From assembly GCA_027682585.1 (NCBI GenBank), contig JAQCZH010000003.1, positions 62,001 to 126,000 of the forward strand: DNA of 64,000 bases, given 5' to 3'. This DNA is from Lachnospiraceae bacterium AF51-6-b8A (GTDB taxonomy: Bacteria; Bacillota; Clostridia; Lachnospirales; Lachnospiraceae). A program made the translations under genes and the position numbers. The notes under the pieces were generated by a model. That model was not told the origin of the DNA, did not search any database, and saw nothing but the letters and a program-made list of their open reading frames with translations. Positions 25,659-34,433 of the stretch are shown piece after piece (position 1 is the stretch's first letter; every line of letters starts with the position of its first letter).

Positions 25659-26666
25659 TCAGCAAAAGGCCCTGGCCTTCCTGATCCGCAGGGCCAGATA
25701 GGCCAGGGGAAGGATCCAATAGTTGCAGGCGCGCAGAATCTGTATACTCTTCTTGCCGGTCGCCCCATAGATCGCTGGATGCTCCAGGCGAACTCTGCGG
25801 TCAAAGCGGCGCAGTCGGCTGATCGAAGAAAAGCGATTGCCCATACTGATGTAGATCTGAAATTCATTCTCCAGAAGCTGGGCGCAGCAGCGGGCAATAT
25901 ACCGGCGCCTGGCCCCGCTCATATCGGGCAGTCCCTCATAGAAAGCAGCCAGACTGTCAAAGACCCTGCGATGCATGCTGTGATTCTTCTGCATGCTCTT
26001 TAGGCTCATGGACTGGCCCCCCCGTCCCAGGCGATAGCAATAGACGTCATTCGCGTCGTAGTACACATTCTTCGCCAGAGGAATCGGATAGGTGATGTAC
26101 TCGGCATCCACATAGAAGCAGTGTTCATCCATGCGCCGGTCCATCTCTTGAAGCAGTCTGGTCTTAACTGTCATCGAGTGCATTTTGATAACGCAGTCCA
26201 CCTGACCGCTGTCAAAGCTGACACTGCGTCCGTAATTCTCCCTTCGTCCGGTCGGCTCCTTAACAGAGAGCAGCCGGTCGCTTCCATCCTCAATACAGCG
26301 GTAGGAAGAGGCAATGATATCCGCGGGTTCCCGGGCCAGAAGTTCCAGAAGTCCCGGCAGAGACTGGCTGTTGATCCAGTCGTCCCCATCCACTACCTTG
26401 AAGTAGCGGCCGCGGGCCCGCCGAATCCCATAGTTGATAACCGACCCGTGTCCCCCGTTCTCCTTGTGGCAGAAGAAAATGCTCTTTGGATATCTCTCGC
26501 AGTAGCCGGCCGCGATCTCCCGCGTTCTGTCCTTTCCTCCGTCATCCACAACCAGGATTTCCAGCTGATCCATATAAGCGGGATCATCCAGGCACATGGA
26601 AGACAGGCAGCGGTCAATATAGGATTCCACATTGTAAGCCGGAATAACGATCGTCAGAACTTTCAT
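25659..26666 (-). CDS. Glycosyltransferase family 2
   Basis: 335 residues. GT-A motifs: TIVIPAYNVESYIDRCL, LVVDDGGKDRT, KENGGHGSVINYGI and VVDGDDWINS (metal-binding acidic residues). The C-terminal region is basic and helical and ends with a hydrophobic stretch (CNYWILPLAYLALRI). It resembles the GT2 at 18011-19066. Its ATG overlaps the stop of the upstream gene (ATGA), indicating coupled translation. Donor and acceptor are unknown. Confidence 0.87.
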   Translation of the reverse strand: MKVLTIVIPAYNVESYIDRCLSSMCLDDPAYMDQLEILVVDDGGKDRTREIAAGYCERYPKSIFFCHKENGGHGSVINYGIRRARGRYFKVVDGDDWINSQSLPGLLELLAREPADIIASSYRCIEDGSDRLLSVKEPTGRRENYGRSVSFDSGQVDCVIKMHSMTVKTRLLQEMDRRMDEHCFYVDAEYITYPIPLAKNVYYDANDVYCYRLGRGGQSMSLKSMQKNHSMHRRVFDSLAAFYEGLPDMSGARRRYIARCCAQLLENEFQIYISMGNRFSSISRLRRFDRRVRLEHPAIYGATGKKSIQILRACNYWILPLAYLALRIRKARAFC

Positions 26667-27475
26667 CGGCGTAATCCTCTCTGATAGACAAATTTGCGCA
26701 GGCTGCCCGGGATCAGGGTCATAGCCGCCGTGCCCAGGACAGCCCTGATATAGCTGCTTCCGGGCAGAAGTCCAAGTTCTCTCTCTTCCTGGCGCAGCTT
26801 CAGGTAGCGGCGGAAGTATTTGAATCCGCCTCTGCGCTCATAAGTAGCCTTCCCCACACGCATACGCACAAGTACCTGCGGCAGATTGCAGAACTTCTCT
26901 CCTGCCGCCAGCATGCGAAGCCAGAGGTCATAATCCTCCAGGAGAGGGTCATGGCGATATCCTCCGACGGCCTCCACCCTCTCTCTGCGGAAGACTGCCG
27001 TCATGTGATTGATGGGGTTTCTGAACCTGCCATAAGCGGCAATCTCCTCCGCGGTCTCAGGCATTTTCTTCAGTCGTCCCTCCCCCGGGTGTGCCGGGTC
27101 AAACTCCTCGATCCAAGAGCCCAGAACAGAGCATTCCGGATGATCTGCCAGATAGGCCATCTGCAGTTCGAAGCGGTGGGGCAGACAGATATCATCCGTA
27201 TCCATGCGGGCCACAAGATCATAGGAACAGTGCTTTAAGCCGATGGACAGCGCTCTGCCCAGCCCCACATTCTCAGCCAGAGGTACAAATCGAATGGCTG
27301 GATAACGCCCGCAGAGTTCTTGCACTGTCTCAGACAGGGGAAGAGGCAGAGGGCCATCCCCTACCAGAACCAGTTCCTCCGGAGGAAGCGTCTGATCCAT
27401 GGCACTGGTGATGGCCTCTTTCAGATACTTTGGTTTTTCCCGTCCATAGACGGACATGAGAAGGCTGAACTTCAT
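26663..27475 (-). CDS. Glycosyltransferase family 2 (AmsE/EpsE-like)
   Basis: 270 residues. Motifs: FSLLMSVYGREKPKYLKEAI, VLVGDGPLP, ENVGLGRALSIGL, and the metal-binding VARMDTDDICLP, followed by the acidic EDYDLWLRML, which commonly contains the catalytic base. This combination is typical of AmsE-type transferases in capsule and exopolysaccharide clusters. It starts directly after the phosphoglycosyltransferase gene, without any gap, and overlaps the next gene by four bases. Confidence 0.88.
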   Translation of the reverse strand: MKFSLLMSVYGREKPKYLKEAITSAMDQTLPPEELVLVGDGPLPLPLSETVQELCGRYPAIRFVPLAENVGLGRALSIGLKHCSYDLVARMDTDDICLPHRFELQMAYLADHPECSVLGSWIEEFDPAHPGEGRLKKMPETAEEIAAYGRFRNPINHMTAVFRRERVEAVGGYRHDPLLEDYDLWLRMLAAGEKFCNLPQVLVRMRVGKATYERRGGFKYFRRYLKLRQEERELGLLPGSSYIRAVLGTAAMTLIPGSLRKFVYQRGLRR

Positions 27476-28996
27476 CTATTTCTCCTCATCCGTTGTCAGA
27501 ATATCCACTTCCTGCTGACAGCAGGCTTCCTTCGCCGTATCCGAAGATCCGCCTGCGGCCTTCTGTGCGGTCGCTGCGTGGCCCCTGTCTCCGGTCTTTG
27601 GCATCTCCCTGCGCTTCCCCAGAACGTTGGCGTTCGTCGCCCCCTCTTCCAGTCCCTGGGTAGAATCCTTCATAAAGACCACACAGACAGTCATAAGGAT
27701 GAGCTGCAGATCCAGGGCCAGAGACTGGCGCTGAACATAAATAATATCGAGTTTAAGCTTGTCGTAGGAAGTCGTGTTGTAGCGTCCGTAGACCTGAGCA
27801 TAACCAGTCAGTCCCGCCTTCACGTGGGTCCGATAGGCGAATTCCGGAATGGTGTTCTGATACTCCCGGATCAGCTGCGGCCGCTCAGGCCGGGGGCCGA
27901 CGATACTCATATCTCCCATGAAAATATTGAAGAGCTGGGGGAGTTCGTCCAGGCGAGTAGCCCGGATGAACTTGCCTACAGGAGTGATCCGATCATCATT
28001 CTCGGCCGCCAGACGGGCCTTGCCGTCCTTCTCTGCATTCTGAATCATAGAGCGGAACTTGTACATCTTGAACTCTCTCTGATCCCTGGTACAGCGAACC
28101 TGCTTGTAGATTGCGGGCCCATGGTCATAGAGACGAATGGCAATCGCAACCGCCAGCATGATTGGAGAGGCGATCACAATCCCAATGGAAGAGAGAACAA
28201 TATCAATGATCCGCTTGACGAAACGCTGCGGGAGAGACATGCCCAGATTGCGGCAGAGATAGAGCGGAGTATCCACCACATTGACCTCAGCGGAGTATTT
28301 CACCAGAATGTCGGAAATCTTAGGTGTGAAATAAACTCTCTTGTCACGGTCAAAGCAGTACTTGAGGATCTTGTTCTTGACCTCCGATGGAATGTCATTG
28401 ATCAGAACAGCATCATAGCCGTCAATCCGGGCAAAGACTTCCTGCAGTTCTTCCGTATAAGAAATTGAAGCAGCGATATGATACTTGTCATCCCTGAGAT
28501 TCATCTTGTGCGGCAGAGTATTCTGATACTTCCCATAAATCTGCAGGAGTTCAAAGGGAGGAAATATCCGCCGATAGAGGTCTGTGACAATAATGGTGTA
28601 AACGAAGAGTTCCGCTGTATTAATCAGCATAATCATCAGATACTGACTTAGGATATACTGAATGAAAAGCACACGGCCGATAATCAGGGTGGTGATGCCC
28701 AGAGCGATAATATTCGTCATAAGCATGGCCACCGTCTGTCCGATCAGGAGAGCTGACTTACGCCCTCGCCCAAAACCGAACCCGCCCAGCATCATGATAA
28801 AGGAAAAACTTAGAACCGCGTAGATCATCTCAATCAGCAGATTCCCTTTGTTCAAGAATGCGATGGGCTGAAGCATATTCAGACGGACTCTCCAGAAATA
28901 GGAGAAGGTCCAGGTGAACATGAGCACCATGATCACATCAAAGACAGTTCGGTAGACATATTTCCACGTCTGCCGGTTGATGCGTCGCTTTTGCAT
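27476..28996 (-). CDS. Polyprenyl glycosylphosphotransferase (priming enzyme)
   Basis: 506 residues. Four to five N-terminal transmembrane helices and a Rossmann-like middle region precede a reentrant helix and the C-terminal phosphoglycosyltransferase domain (about 285-470). Conserved parts are KRIIDIVLSSIGIV, YKQVRCTRDQREFKMYKFRSM, LDELPQLFNIFMGDMS and VGPRPERP. It transfers a sugar-1-phosphate from a nucleotide sugar to polyprenyl phosphate, the first step of glycan assembly. An extra low-complexity tail of about 50 residues follows the catalytic domain. It is the second gene of the operon. Confidence 0.93.
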   Translation of the reverse strand: MQKRRINRQTWKYVYRTVFDVIMVLMFTWTFSYFWRVRLNMLQPIAFLNKGNLLIEMIYAVLSFSFIMMLGGFGFGRGRKSALLIGQTVAMLMTNIIALGITTLIIGRVLFIQYILSQYLMIMLINTAELFVYTIIVTDLYRRIFPPFELLQIYGKYQNTLPHKMNLRDDKYHIAASISYTEELQEVFARIDGYDAVLINDIPSEVKNKILKYCFDRDKRVYFTPKISDILVKYSAEVNVVDTPLYLCRNLGMSLPQRFVKRIIDIVLSSIGIVIASPIMLAVAIAIRLYDHGPAIYKQVRCTRDQREFKMYKFRSMIQNAEKDGKARLAAENDDRITPVGKFIRATRLDELPQLFNIFMGDMSIVGPRPERPQLIREYQNTIPEFAYRTHVKAGLTGYAQVYGRYNTTSYDKLKLDIIYVQRQSLALDLQLILMTVCVVFMKDSTQGLEEGATNANVLGKRREMPKTGDRGHAATAQKAAGGSSDTAKEACCQQEVDILTTDEEK

Positions 28997-29037
28997 AGGT
29001 AACTCCTTCGCTGCCGCAGAACTGATCCCGGAAGCCC

Positions 29038-30195
29038 TTACTCGCCAAACTCCTCATTGACACAGTCAAGCGCTGCTGCCAGATCCTTATCCATGTCATA
29101 GTACTTGTACTGTCCCAGACGTCCGCCGAAGATCACGTCGCCCTCGGCCGCCGCCTCCCGGGCATATTTCTCATAGAGGGCGTTATTCCTGTCGTTATTG
29201 ACAGGATAGTAGGGTTCAATCCCCGGTTTCCACTCCGTGGAATACTCGCGGGAGATAATAGTCTTGGGCTGTTTTCCAAACTCAAAATGCTTGTGCTCAA
29301 TAATGCGGGTGTAAGGGACCTCTCTCTCGGTGTAGTTGACAACTGCATTTCCCTGATAGTTCTCCATATCCAAAGTCTCAGTCTCGAAACGGACGCTTCG
29401 GTACTCCAGGGGACCGAACTTGGAGTCAAAATACTCATCGATCTGACCGGTGAAGAGAATGCGGTCATAGCTGACTTCAGAGCCATCAGACAGTCTGGCA
29501 GTATACGTGCCGCCTGCGTCTTTGGAAGCGGTCTTACGCAGGTCGTAGAAATCCTCGGATGTCTTCACATCGATTCCTGTCAGCATCTTCTCGATAATCT
29601 GTGTATAGCCCCCAATGGGAATCCCCTGGAAGCGGTCATTGAAATAGTTGTTGTCATAGATGAAGCGGAAGGGCAGACGCTTGATGATAAAGGCGGGGAG
29701 TTCCTTGCAGTCCCGTCCCCACTGCTTCTCCGTGTAGCCCTTGATCAGCTTCTCGTAGACATCTCTGCCCGCCAGGGACAGAGCCTGCTCCTCCAAGTTC
29801 TTAGGCTCCGTAATGTGCATCTGGGCAATCTGCTCCTCGATCTTGGCCTTGGCCTCGGCAGGCGTCTTGATATTCCACATCTTGGAGAAAGTATTCATGT
29901 TAAAAGGCAAATTGTAGAGTTCATCCTTATAGACAGCAACCGGGCTGTTGATATAATTGTTGAACTCGGCGAACTGGTTGATGTAGTCCCAGATTTTCCT
30001 GTTGGAAGTATGGAAGATATGGGCGCCGTAAATGTGCACATGAATGCCCTCTTCCTCCTTCGTATAGATATTCCCCGCGATATGGTCCCTCTTGTCAATC
30101 ACCAGGCAGTCCCTGCCTCTCTTCTCGGCCTCGTAAGCGAATGTCGCGCCGAAAAGTCCAGCTCCTACTACAAGATAATCGTATTTCTTAGCCAT
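29038..30195 (-). CDS. glf: UDP-galactopyranose mutase
   Basis: 385 residues. A flavoenzyme that interconverts UDP-galactopyranose and UDP-galactofuranose. FAD-binding motif YDYLVVGAGLFGATFAYE at the N-terminus, then VIDKRDHIAGN, HVHIYGAHIFHTS, LPFNMNTFSKMW and the late GGRLGQYKYYDMD, all diagnostic for Glf. The start is taken at the second ATG (30195), six bases after GGAG; the ATG at 30198 is an alternative. It opens the surface-glycan operon and supplies the donor for the GlfT2-like transferase. Confidence 0.96.
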   Translation of the reverse strand: MAKKYDYLVVGAGLFGATFAYEAEKRGRDCLVIDKRDHIAGNIYTKEEEGIHVHIYGAHIFHTSNRKIWDYINQFAEFNNYINSPVAVYKDELYNLPFNMNTFSKMWNIKTPAEAKAKIEEQIAQMHITEPKNLEEQALSLAGRDVYEKLIKGYTEKQWGRDCKELPAFIIKRLPFRFIYDNNYFNDRFQGIPIGGYTQIIEKMLTGIDVKTSEDFYDLRKTASKDAGGTYTARLSDGSEVSYDRILFTGQIDEYFDSKFGPLEYRSVRFETETLDMENYQGNAVVNYTEREVPYTRIIEHKHFEFGKQPKTIISREYSTEWKPGIEPYYPVNNDRNNALYEKYAREAAAEGDVIFGGRLGQYKYYDMDKDLAAALDCVNEEFGE

Positions 30196-30274
30196 CATAT
30201 TCTCCTTATCTCCTGTCTTACCTGACAGTAATGCACCGCGGGAACTTCATTTCTCTCTCCGGCAAGATGTTCCC

Positions 30275-30280
30275 ATTATA
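30275..30280 (-). promoter_or_regulatory. -10 box of the surface-glycan operon
   Basis: A perfect TATAAT on the - strand, 80 bases upstream of glf; no good -35 box precedes it at the normal distance. The transcript leader can form a hairpin from GGGAAC and GTTCCC (about 30239-30273). Confidence 0.5.
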
Positions 30281-30341
30281 ACACATCGCCGCGCTCTGCT
30301 TACATCTGCCCCGGCTTCCTGCCAGACAGCAGTACCGGAAG

Positions 30342-30692
30342 TCACTGCCTCAATTCGGGACCCCGTCTGCGATTTCTCTGGCCCGGCGTCTGATCTTCTT
30401 CCTCGGAGCTTTCTTTCTTCTCTTCCTCGTCAGCAAAGCCTCCCTCAACCAGTTCTACCAGGGCCGCAAGCGCCTCTTTCTCATCCTGCCCGTCACAGAT
30501 AATATCAATGACATCTCCAAATTGAGCCCCCGCTCCCAGAATCGAGAGCATACTCTTGGCATTGGATTGAATGTTGTCATCCAGATGAAATTCAATATGG
30601 CAGTCGTAGCGCATCGCCAGTTCGCAAAATTTACCTGCCGGCCCTATTTTCATCCCCTCCGGATTCACGATTTTCACTGTCTGATGAATCAT
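30342..30692 (-). CDS. HPr-like protein lacking the phosphorylatable histidine (Crh-like)
   Basis: 116 residues. Residues 1-88 follow the HPr fold: TVKIVNPEGMKIGPAGKF, then NAKSMLSILGAGAQFGD with the regulatory Ser (residue 47), and DEKEALAALVELVEGGF. The active-site His15 position is Lys (G-M-K-I-G-P-A instead of G-L-H-A-R-P-A), and Arg17 is Gly, so it cannot carry phosphate from enzyme I. This is the logic of Bacillus Crh, which has Gln there and acts only through Ser46-P. A highly charged tail (EEEKKESSEEEDQ, then RRRGP) is extra. It follows cdaR by 78 bases and probably belongs to the cda operon. Confidence 0.82.
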   Translation of the reverse strand: MIHQTVKIVNPEGMKIGPAGKFCELAMRYDCHIEFHLDDNIQSNAKSMLSILGAGAQFGDVIDIICDGQDEKEALAALVELVEGGFADEEEKKESSEEEDQTPGQRNRRRGPELRQ

Positions 30693-30770
30693 TTTCTTCT
30701 TACCCTCAATCTATTGCTTTCGTTTGCATTCCTCCCTCGACGGGCAGTTTCCATCCGGCTGCAAGCCTGC

Positions 30771-32006
30771 TCACTGGCCACTCACCGTCAACTTGGTTGT
30801 CGCCTCAGGCACCAGCATATCCTCCTTCAGATTCAGTTTGACACGAACCGTATGGTTCCCCTCAGTGAGTCCGCTGGCATCAACACTGCCGGTAATATTT
30901 TCCGCGCGCAGGTCATTGATTTCTGACTCGCTCCCGGTGACGGCCACAGTTACGGTCTGGCTCTCAAACTTTCCCTGATAGCCGGCGGGCAGCTTCTGAA
31001 TCGTCAGATTGGCTGTCGGAACATCAAATTGTTTGGTCACCTGCCCCTCCAGAGTCACAATCACAGTCACCTTGCTCTGATTGGGATCTACCGGCTTGAT
31101 ACCGCTGGGCAGATAAGAACTGATATCCACAGAGATATCACTGGTCGCCGTAATCTTGGACAGGTTGACTGCGGAGGCCGGGATGGTGATCCCGGTCACC
31201 TTATTCAGTTCTGTAGCATTTCCCATAACCTGAATGCTCTGCGGCGACACAGTGACGCTGACCAGGTTCAGACCATTGGCCGGACTTTCCGACTGACTCA
31301 CCGTAATTGGCACCGTCTTGGTCGCGAATACTTCAGCGCTCACATCGACGGAGCGGACGGAGGTTGTCAGATTGGTTGTGTCAACCGCCTCTCCCGTCTT
31401 ATCCAGATATTTGAGCGCCACACTCTTGGCCAGTTTCCGGTTCGCTTTGCTGACATCCAGGTTTGCCTCAACCGTAGCGATGGAAGATACCACATCCTCC
31501 GGCCCGCTGACTGTCACCACGCCCGGATCCGACTTAACCTCTCCCAGGGCATAGCCGTCAGCCGGATTTCCTGTAGTCTTCGCCTCAATAGTGAACTGGG
31601 CGGTCTTGGCGCTTGTCACCTTGACATCGACATAATAGTTCTTAGCTCCGACAGAAACCTGATTGGCATAGCGATTGACCTTGATCTCCACAGGAACCTG
31701 GCTGTTATTCTCAATGCGCGACAGATCTGCCGTCGCCGTGAAATCAGCGCTGGAAAGCCGGTCGATCACCGAGCGCTTGGCCGTCACCCGCACGCTGATC
31801 GTATCGGAGTTCTTCAAGACGGCATAGTACTTGCCTGCCGCTGTCAGAGCCGACTCATTCTGCATCGTGACAGGGACAGAGAAAGACTTATACTGGGTCG
31901 GGTCACTGACACTTGTGACCATCCACCAGAGAAGGATCGCGAAGAGGAGCGCCAACAGCTTAAAGACGAGATTTTTCAGGAACAGATCTCTTATTTTATT
32001 TGCCAT
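30771..32006 (-). CDS. cdaR: YbbR-domain protein, regulator of CdaA
   Basis: 411 residues. One N-terminal transmembrane helix (FKLLALLFAILLWWMVTS, about 15-33) and four extracytoplasmic YbbR repeats (beta-rich units with the recurring pattern K-x-V-P-I-x-V / V-x-V-x-G / I-x-G-x-V-D-x-S). YbbR proteins bind the diadenylate cyclase CdaA and modulate c-di-AMP synthesis. It overlaps the end of cdaA by 11 bases, so the two are translationally coupled. Confidence 0.93.
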   Translation of the reverse strand: MANKIRDLFLKNLVFKLLALLFAILLWWMVTSVSDPTQYKSFSVPVTMQNESALTAAGKYYAVLKNSDTISVRVTAKRSVIDRLSSADFTATADLSRIENNSQVPVEIKVNRYANQVSVGAKNYYVDVKVTSAKTAQFTIEAKTTGNPADGYALGEVKSDPGVVTVSGPEDVVSSIATVEANLDVSKANRKLAKSVALKYLDKTGEAVDTTNLTTSVRSVDVSAEVFATKTVPITVSQSESPANGLNLVSVTVSPQSIQVMGNATELNKVTGITIPASAVNLSKITATSDISVDISSYLPSGIKPVDPNQSKVTVIVTLEGQVTKQFDVPTANLTIQKLPAGYQGKFESQTVTVAVTGSESEINDLRAENITGSVDASGLTEGNHTVRVKLNLKEDMLVPEATTKLTVSGQ

Positions 32007-33033
32007 GGCCTGCCTCCTTCCTGCGGGGTTTGACTGGCTTCATGCGGCTGGTATCTCCTCCCGCCGCCTTGGCCAGATCAATCGGCCTGGTCAGCTGCGC
32101 GCTGTCCGCAGGCATCCTCTCTGCAGCGGTCTGGTCTGCGGCCGCAGGCAGGCTGTCGGAAGCAGCGGGGCTCACTTGTCCTTTATTCTTCCCGCTTCCA
32201 TGCGCCTCCTGCATAACCTGCATTTGGATCAGCTCTTCCTGCAGTTGCTCGGGAGTCAGATTGCGCCTTAGTGCTCCCTCTCTTGCGGTAGATACAGCCC
32301 CCGTTTCTTCTGAGACAATGATTACCAGTCCATCGCATACCTCAGACATGCCGATGCCCGCTCGATGACGGGTTCCCAGATCCTTAGAGAATTCCATATT
32401 CTCGGACAGAGGCAGATAACAGGTCGCCGCCACAATACGGTCGGCCCGAATAATCACCGCGCCGTCATGCAAAGGGGTATTCTTCTCAAAAATATTGATC
32501 AGAAGCTGACTGGTGACAAGGGCATCCAGATCAATTCCTGTCCGGACATACTCCGTCAGACGTACATCTCCCTCAATCACAATCAAAGCCCCCGTCTTGA
32601 CCGCCCCCATGCTGAAACAGGCTTTGGTCAGATCTGTGATCATCTTATCTTCAAATCGCTTGGGATCAGCCCTTGTAATTCGAAAGGCATCCAGAACCCG
32701 GCGGAAGTCATTTCTCCCCAGCGTCTCCAATGCCCTGCGCAGTTCCGGCTGAAAGACGACAACCAGCGCGATCACGCTGGCATTGACCAGGCGTTCCCCC
32801 AGCCAGAGAATGGTGTTCATCTGCAGAATTGCCGCCAGAATGAAGAATGCAACGATAACAATCAGACCGCGAAAAAGCATCCAGGCTCTGGTATTTTTGA
32901 TCCAGATTAACAGTTTATAGAGAAAGAGGGCGATCAGGAGGATCTCGATGACGTCCGTGACGTTGATACTGGGCAGACCGGTACCAAAATACTCGGTCAG
33001 TCTCCCGTAAATACTGTCCAAGATCTGACTCAT
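31996..33033 (-). CDS. cdaA: Diadenylate cyclase CdaA
   Basis: 345 residues; makes cyclic di-AMP from two ATP. Three N-terminal membrane helices (about 27-46, 53-70, 76-95) are followed by the DAC domain with the DGA motif at 190-192 (PLHDGAVI) and RHR at 222-224 (GTRHRAGIG). After the domain there is an extra tail of about 75 residues, rich in Ala, Lys and Pro, not needed for catalysis. c-di-AMP controls potassium, osmolyte and cell-wall homeostasis. It overlaps the upstream membrane gene by four bases and cdaR by eleven. glmM, the usual third gene, is not downstream. Confidence 0.97.
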   Translation of the reverse strand: MSQILDSIYGRLTEYFGTGLPSINVTDVIEILLIALFLYKLLIWIKNTRAWMLFRGLIVIVAFFILAAILQMNTILWLGERLVNASVIALVVVFQPELRRALETLGRNDFRRVLDAFRITRADPKRFEDKMITDLTKACFSMGAVKTGALIVIEGDVRLTEYVRTGIDLDALVTSQLLINIFEKNTPLHDGAVIIRADRIVAATCYLPLSENMEFSKDLGTRHRAGIGMSEVCDGLVIIVSEETGAVSTAREGALRRNLTPEQLQEELIQMQVMQEAHGSGKNKGQVSPAASDSLPAAADQTAAERMPADSAQLTRPIDLAKAAGGDTSRMKPVKPRRKEAGHGK

Positions 33034-33974
33034 TGCTCAGCCTCCCTTCCGTCAGCCTCCCCGGTGATGCGCTTGATGTGCTTCTCCTCCTCTGTCAGAC
33101 GGATCTTTGGCACCGCAGTAACATAATAGTAGTATTCGTCGTCCTCAAAACTGACATTCTCCACCCGGCTGTAATCCAGATTCTTGATAAAAAAACTCAG
33201 GATCATCCCCAGCGCAAAGAGAATGATATTGACGATAAAAAGACCGATGATGCGTCCTCGATTGCCTGTCAGAAGATACCCCACCATCATAACAAGAAAT
33301 TCCGTCACGATTCCGCTGCCCACTGCCAGTCTCCAGCTTTGATGTACGACACGTTCCCTGACTGTGTAGGTGACCATGAACATAAGCATGAGCGCTGACA
33401 TATAAAAATAGAAGAGATTATTGCTGAACATATTGCTCATAAGAAGACTAGGAATCGAAGCGGCCTTGCCCCCTTCCATGAGCAGGGCGGAGTTTCTTCG
33501 CACAAGCAGGAAATAATATGAGAGAATCCCTCCGCTGATAATTCCCGCCACCTCCTGAACACCGCCGGTCAGAGCCGAGACCATAGGCAGCGCATAGGGA
33601 ATCTGCAGAGGATAGGCCAGCGGCAAAAGGACAAGATTGTGAATGTGCTTAGCCCCATAGAAATTCGTGACAAAAAAAGCCACAAGAAAGAGTCCAAATC
33701 CCACCAGGGCAGCCTGGGTCGACAGGGCAAAAAGTTCTAAGAGCAGGATCCCCATGATAACCAGTGCGTTCGCGCTCATAGGAATCATGGCGCAAAAGAT
33801 GGTCAGTCCTACGATCATCAGGGGGGAGCTGAAATAGGACAGGTAGCCGAAATAGCTGTTAATCACCAGAAGACTGACCAGCGTACAACTCCCCCGCATC
33901 GTGCGGACCGCCCCCTTCTCATGCCGGCTGATCAACCGGTTGATGCGGGATTCCAATTGAATTAACAGATTCAT
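33030..33974 (-). CDS. Polytopic membrane protein of the cda operon, function unknown
   Basis: 314 residues, with seven to eight predicted helices in residues 25-270 (for example LMIVGLTIFCAMIPMSANALVIMGILLLELFAL and a final IIGLFIVNIILFALGMILSFFI) and a soluble acidic C-terminus with EDDEYYYYV. I do not recognise a characterised family. It overlaps both its neighbours by four bases (ATGA-type), which ties it to CdaA. A role in osmotic or cell-wall homeostasis is possible by context only. Confidence 0.72.
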   Translation of the reverse strand: MNLLIQLESRINRLISRHEKGAVRTMRGSCTLVSLLVINSYFGYLSYFSSPLMIVGLTIFCAMIPMSANALVIMGILLLELFALSTQAALVGFGLFLVAFFVTNFYGAKHIHNLVLLPLAYPLQIPYALPMVSALTGGVQEVAGIISGGILSYYFLLVRRNSALLMEGGKAASIPSLLMSNMFSNNLFYFYMSALMLMFMVTYTVRERVVHQSWRLAVGSGIVTEFLVMMVGYLLTGNRGRIIGLFIVNIILFALGMILSFFIKNLDYSRVENVSFEDDEYYYYVTAVPKIRLTEEEKHIKRITGEADGREAEQ

Positions 33975-34366
33975 TCTTCCTCCCTCCGGTAGATCTCCTC
34001 CAGACCTTCCAGTTGTCTCTGGAAGTGCGCCATCACTTCCAGGCCCTTATCATAGCGTCGTCTGGCCCTCTGCCCCACCCTGTGCAGGTAGATGTAGATG
34101 AAGACCAGATAGACCAGAAGCCCGATCGTCACCATAAGAATCAGAATCGTCGAATTGATTCTTCCGATCACAAAGGCAAGCAGAAGAGCTATGCAGGCAG
34201 CGTAGCCGATCACGTAGAAAAGGCTCCCCGCGAGCAGTCCTAAAAGGAGCTTCGTGTGAACATAATCCCCTCTCGTATAAGACTGTGTGCCTGCGTATTC
34301 CCGCAGTTCATTCTTCTCGAACATTGCCAGTTGAGTCATATATCTGACCCGATCGACGTTGAGCAT
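33971..34366 (-). CDS. Small membrane protein, first gene of the cda operon, function unknown
   Basis: 131 residues, with two hydrophobic helices (about 40-68 and 73-95) and a long basic amphipathic C-terminal helix (HRVGQRARRRYDKGLEVMAHFQRQLEGLEEIYRR). The N-terminus MLNVDRVRYMTQLAMFEKNELREYAGTQ is soluble. No family recognised. It overlaps the next gene by four bases. The start has GGGG six to nine bases upstream. Confidence 0.72.
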   Translation of the reverse strand: MLNVDRVRYMTQLAMFEKNELREYAGTQSYTRGDYVHTKLLLGLLAGSLFYVIGYAACIALLLAFVIGRINSTILILMVTIGLLVYLVFIYIYLHRVGQRARRRYDKGLEVMAHFQRQLEGLEEIYRREEE

Positions 34367-34414
34367 CGCATGCCCCTTTCGTTCTCCTCCTGGTAACAGG
34401 CCAAATCTCCTGCG

Positions 34415-34423
34415 ATTATATCA
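34415..34423 (-). promoter_or_regulatory. Extended -10 promoter of the cda operon
   Basis: TGA-TATAAT on the - strand, 49 bases upstream of the first gene. The -35 region is poor, as allowed for extended -10 promoters. The core lies within 20 bases of the comFC stop. Confidence 0.55.
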
Positions 34424-34433
34424 TAAGGCTCCA

